A stretch of 64,000 bases of DNA from Ardenticatenaceae bacterium. Lineage in GTDB: Bacteria > Chloroflexota > Anaerolineae > Promineifilales > Promineifilaceae. The notes beneath the pieces were generated by a model, which worked only from the letters and a program-made list of their open reading frames with translations, searched no databases and was not told the origin of the DNA. This document shows positions 61,921-64,000 of this stretch, one piece after another. Both the position numbers and the translations under genes were made by a program. The stretch lies in the NCBI GenBank assembly GCA_020634565.1, contig JACKBN010000020.1, positions 1 to 64,000 of the forward strand. Direction: 5' to 3'. Each line of letters opens with the position of its first letter. Positions within the stretch are counted from its first letter, which is position 1.

Positions 61921-64000
61921 CGCTTCCGGCGCGAAACCCACACCCATACGCCCGCCAGTGCCAGCAGACCCGGCGTGAGGAAAATGCTAACCAATTGCAG
62001 CAGCGTGAGCTGGCTTTGGGTGATGGTCACCTGTCGCGGGATCGATTCGCGGGCGGAGAGTTGAATCGAGACGACGTCATCCACCAGCCAATTGGCAGCA
62101 TTTTCAAAGAGGAAGCTATTGCCGCCCTGCTGAATGAAGCTGTTGCTTAGGAAATCGGTGTCGCCGAAGACGACGAGGCGGGCGCCGCTGGTGGTGTTGA
62201 GCGCGCTCAAGGCGACGGTCAGTTGGCCGGCAGCGTCTTCTGCGTCTGGGGAGACTTCACCGGCATTGATCATCTGCTCAAAGTTGGTTTCGCCCCAAGC
62301 CAGTTCGCTAGTGGTGATGAGATTTACGGCCGTTACATCCCCCGGTAGTTCTGTCGCAATGGAGCGGGCCACGTTGAAAATGGTGCCAAACTGCGCCAAA
62401 TCCTGAGTGATGGGGCTGTCACCGTATTGTGCCCCGATGAACGTGAGGCCAATTGTTTGCCCCGCCTGCGCCAGCGAAGCGTCGATAATCAAGTCATTGC
62501 GCAGAGTGATGCCCCAGCTATCTTGCAGCCAGGCCAGCAGTCCGTCATCTTCGGCAGCGATGCGACCTTCGGTATCGACTGCGTCGCGGGCCAGGAAGAG
62601 GGCGCCGCCGCTGTCTACGTAGCGGGTGAGGGCGTCCAGTTCGGCAGCGGCCAGCGGGGCTTGCTGATCAATCAAGAAAACGGCGCTGGCGTCGGCTGGA
62701 ACCTCGCCTTCGGTGAACAAATTGAGCGATTGGATGGTGAAGCCGCTTTCTTGCAGGAGGGTAACGGCCGTTCCAATCCCCTCTTCGCTAAAATCTTGCC
62801 AATCCCGCTCGCCGTGCCCCGTGAGGAAGTAGGCGATTTTGACAGTGGGATTGAGCGTGCGCACCAGGGCGGTATGCAAATCCCGGTCGGTGAGGGTGGA
62901 CGCTTTGGCGAAGCTGCCATCATCACGGGTAAAGACCAGCGTCCCAGCAAAAGAAAGATCATACTGCTCCGCCAGCAGCGGGTTTTCATTGGGATCGATA
63001 AACTCATAGCTGAGCTGGTCGCTGTACGCCTGCATCGTTTGCAGGGCGGCTTCCGCCTGGCTTTGCTGCAAGGCGGTTTCGGCCGTGTAAAAACCGATAA
63101 CGTGAATAGGCTCGTCTAAACTTTGCAGCAGCGTGACGGTTTCTGGCAGCGGGGTGAGGGCGTTGTCGGCGGTGGTATCGTAGCGCCAGCCAGGGTTTTG
63201 GAAGGTGAAGACGTAGAGCAGGCCGAAAATGGCGATCGTTCCCGCCAATTTTGCCCAATCCAATGTGGCCAATCGCCCCCGCTTGCTTTTGAGGATGAGC
63301 GTGGTGGCTAGCAGGAAAACGGCCGTTATCGCCACAAAATAGAGCCCATCCTTTGCCAGCAGCACGCCGCGGAAAAAGTTGTCTTGGTGGTTGGCCAGAG
63401 AGAGTTCGGTTAGGAGGGTAACGGCCGTTTCGCCCACAGCAAACGCCTGGGCCACAATGGTGAGCAGATACAGCAGCAGCGTGATGCCTAGCGCCACGAT
63501 GAAGGCCACAATCTGGTTTTCCGTGAGCGCAGAGGCCAGCAGGCCAATGCCCAGCAGCGCTGCGCCGTAGAGCAGCACGCCCAGATAGGCGGACCAAATC
63601 GGGCCAGGGTCAGGATTGCCAAAGATGAACAGAATGAGCGGAAACACAAAGGTGAGGGCGGCGGTAAGCGCGTAAAACAAGAATCCCGCCAAAAATTTGC
63701 CCAGCACCAGTTCGCCATCTCGGATGGGTAGGGAGAGCAGCAGTTCCAGCGTGCCGCTGCGCTGCTCTTCGGCCAGCAGGCGCATGGTGAGTGCAGGCGT
63801 GGCAAACAGATAAAGGAAGGTGAACAGTCCGAGCACGCTTTGTACGTCTAGCGGTAATACGCCGGGTTGGGTGGCATGAACGAACAGCTCGGAGGCAAAA
63901 ATGTAGCCGGTTAGCAGTAGTAGTACCACGCCAAAAACGTAGGCCAGCGGCTGGGCAAACAGGGCACCCAGTTCCCGCCGGGCAATTTGCCAGACGTTAT
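61914..64000 (-). CDS. GldF-GldG-type ABC permease/auxiliary fusion (5' end outside window)
   Basis: At least 695 residues, open to base 64000. The N-terminal part is an ABC-2 permease (about 230 residues here, with ELGALFAQPLAYVFGVVLLL and LAEEQRSGTLELLLSLPIRD). The C-terminal part is the ABC_transp_aux (GldG-like) domain: an outer region with KIAYFLTGHGERDWQ and VNLITTSELAWGET, closed by a final helix and VWVSRRKRL. Bacteroidota use GldA/F/G in gliding; elsewhere this family exports unknown substrates. The ATPase gene is probably just beyond the window end. Confidence 0.9.
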   Translation of the reverse strand, partial: NVWQIARRELGALFAQPLAYVFGVVLLLLTGYIFASELFVHATQPGVLPLDVQSVLGLFTFLYLFATPALTMRLLAEEQRSGTLELLLSLPIRDGELVLGKFLAGFLFYALTAALTFVFPLILFIFGNPDPGPIWSAYLGVLLYGAALLGIGLLASALTENQIVAFIVALGITLLLYLLTIVAQAFAVGETAVTLLTELSLANHQDNFFRGVLLAKDGLYFVAITAVFLLATTLILKSKRGRLATLDWAKLAGTIAIFGLLYVFTFQNPGWRYDTTADNALTPLPETVTLLQSLDEPIHVIGFYTAETALQQSQAEAALQTMQAYSDQLSYEFIDPNENPLLAEQYDLSFAGTLVFTRDDGSFAKASTLTDRDLHTALVRTLNPTVKIAYFLTGHGERDWQDFSEEGIGTAVTLLQESGFTIQSLNLFTEGEVPADASAVFLIDQQAPLAAAELDALTRYVDSGGALFLARDAVDTEGRIAAEDDGLLAWLQDSWGITLRNDLIIDASLAQAGQTIGLTFIGAQYGDSPITQDLAQFGTIFNVARSIATELPGDVTAVNLITTSELAWGETNFEQMINAGEVSPDAEDAAGQLTVALSALNTTSGARLVVFGDTDFLSNSFIQQGGNSFLFENAANWLVDDVVSIQLSARESIPRQVTITQSQLTLLQLVSIFLTPGLLALAGVWVWVSRRKRL

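Overview
The window looks like chromosomal DNA from an uncultured member of the Chloroflexota, Anaerolineae or a related class. That is inferred from the Agl23-like and DUF2298 ('YYY') membrane glycosyltransferase cluster, the CruF/CrtYcd carotenoid set, the general gene content, and the absence of rRNA, phage or plasmid functions. Genes are dense and mostly on the minus strand; the only plus-strand genes are dnaE, mscL, the phosphatase-SRPBCC-nitroreductase trio and one small membrane gene. Several genes carry one-base homopolymer indels, which suggests a long-read assembly, so frameshifts here should be read cautiously.

Layout. 1-1.5 kb: partial SLC12-type transporter and an SDR reductase. 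1.5-16.3 kb: a 15-kb tandem of giant membrane proteins (Agl23-like protein fused to an NHL propeller, GT39-like protein, DUF2298 protein, GT39-DUF2298 fusion) with an ECF sigma/anti-sigma pair inside it. 16.4-26.7 kb: metallophosphoesterase, Crp/Fnr regulator, a metallo-beta-lactamase-fold protein lacking its metal ligands, AlaX editing protein, GAF/PAS histidine kinase, tsaD, selA. 26.9-30.5 kb: DnaE-type polymerase (frameshifted) and mscL. 30.5-37.7 kb: response regulator, TPR histidine kinase, rifampicin-phosphotransferase-like enzyme, a DUF3179 protein read through an in-frame UGA, and a double-HTH TetR regulator. 37.7-41.5 kb: small enzymes. 41.6-48.8 kb: a MacAB-like export operon with two adaptor paralogs and a two-component system. 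49-58.3 kb: SET protein and a carotenoid operon (crtB, crtI, crtYcd, cruF, plsY-like, GT2, crtD-like). 58.4-64 kb: tex, an aldose-epimerase-fold protein, a small element holding a deleted GIY-YIG gene, and a GldF-GldG fusion cut by the window end.

Three things stand out. First, DUF3179 has UGA exactly where its CxxC motif should begin, about 10 kb from selA: a selenoprotein candidate with a UxxC motif. Second, the window is saturated with the palindrome ACGGCCGT (like the cyanobacterial HIP1 octamer) and with several families of short palindromic 'word' repeats. These repeats fill spacers, supply the stop codons of five genes, and have entered two membrane-protein reading frames in phase. Third, a 256-bp element with inverted ends contains the two ends of an internally deleted GIY-YIG nuclease gene.

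No tRNA, rRNA, CRISPR array or complete insertion sequence was seen.
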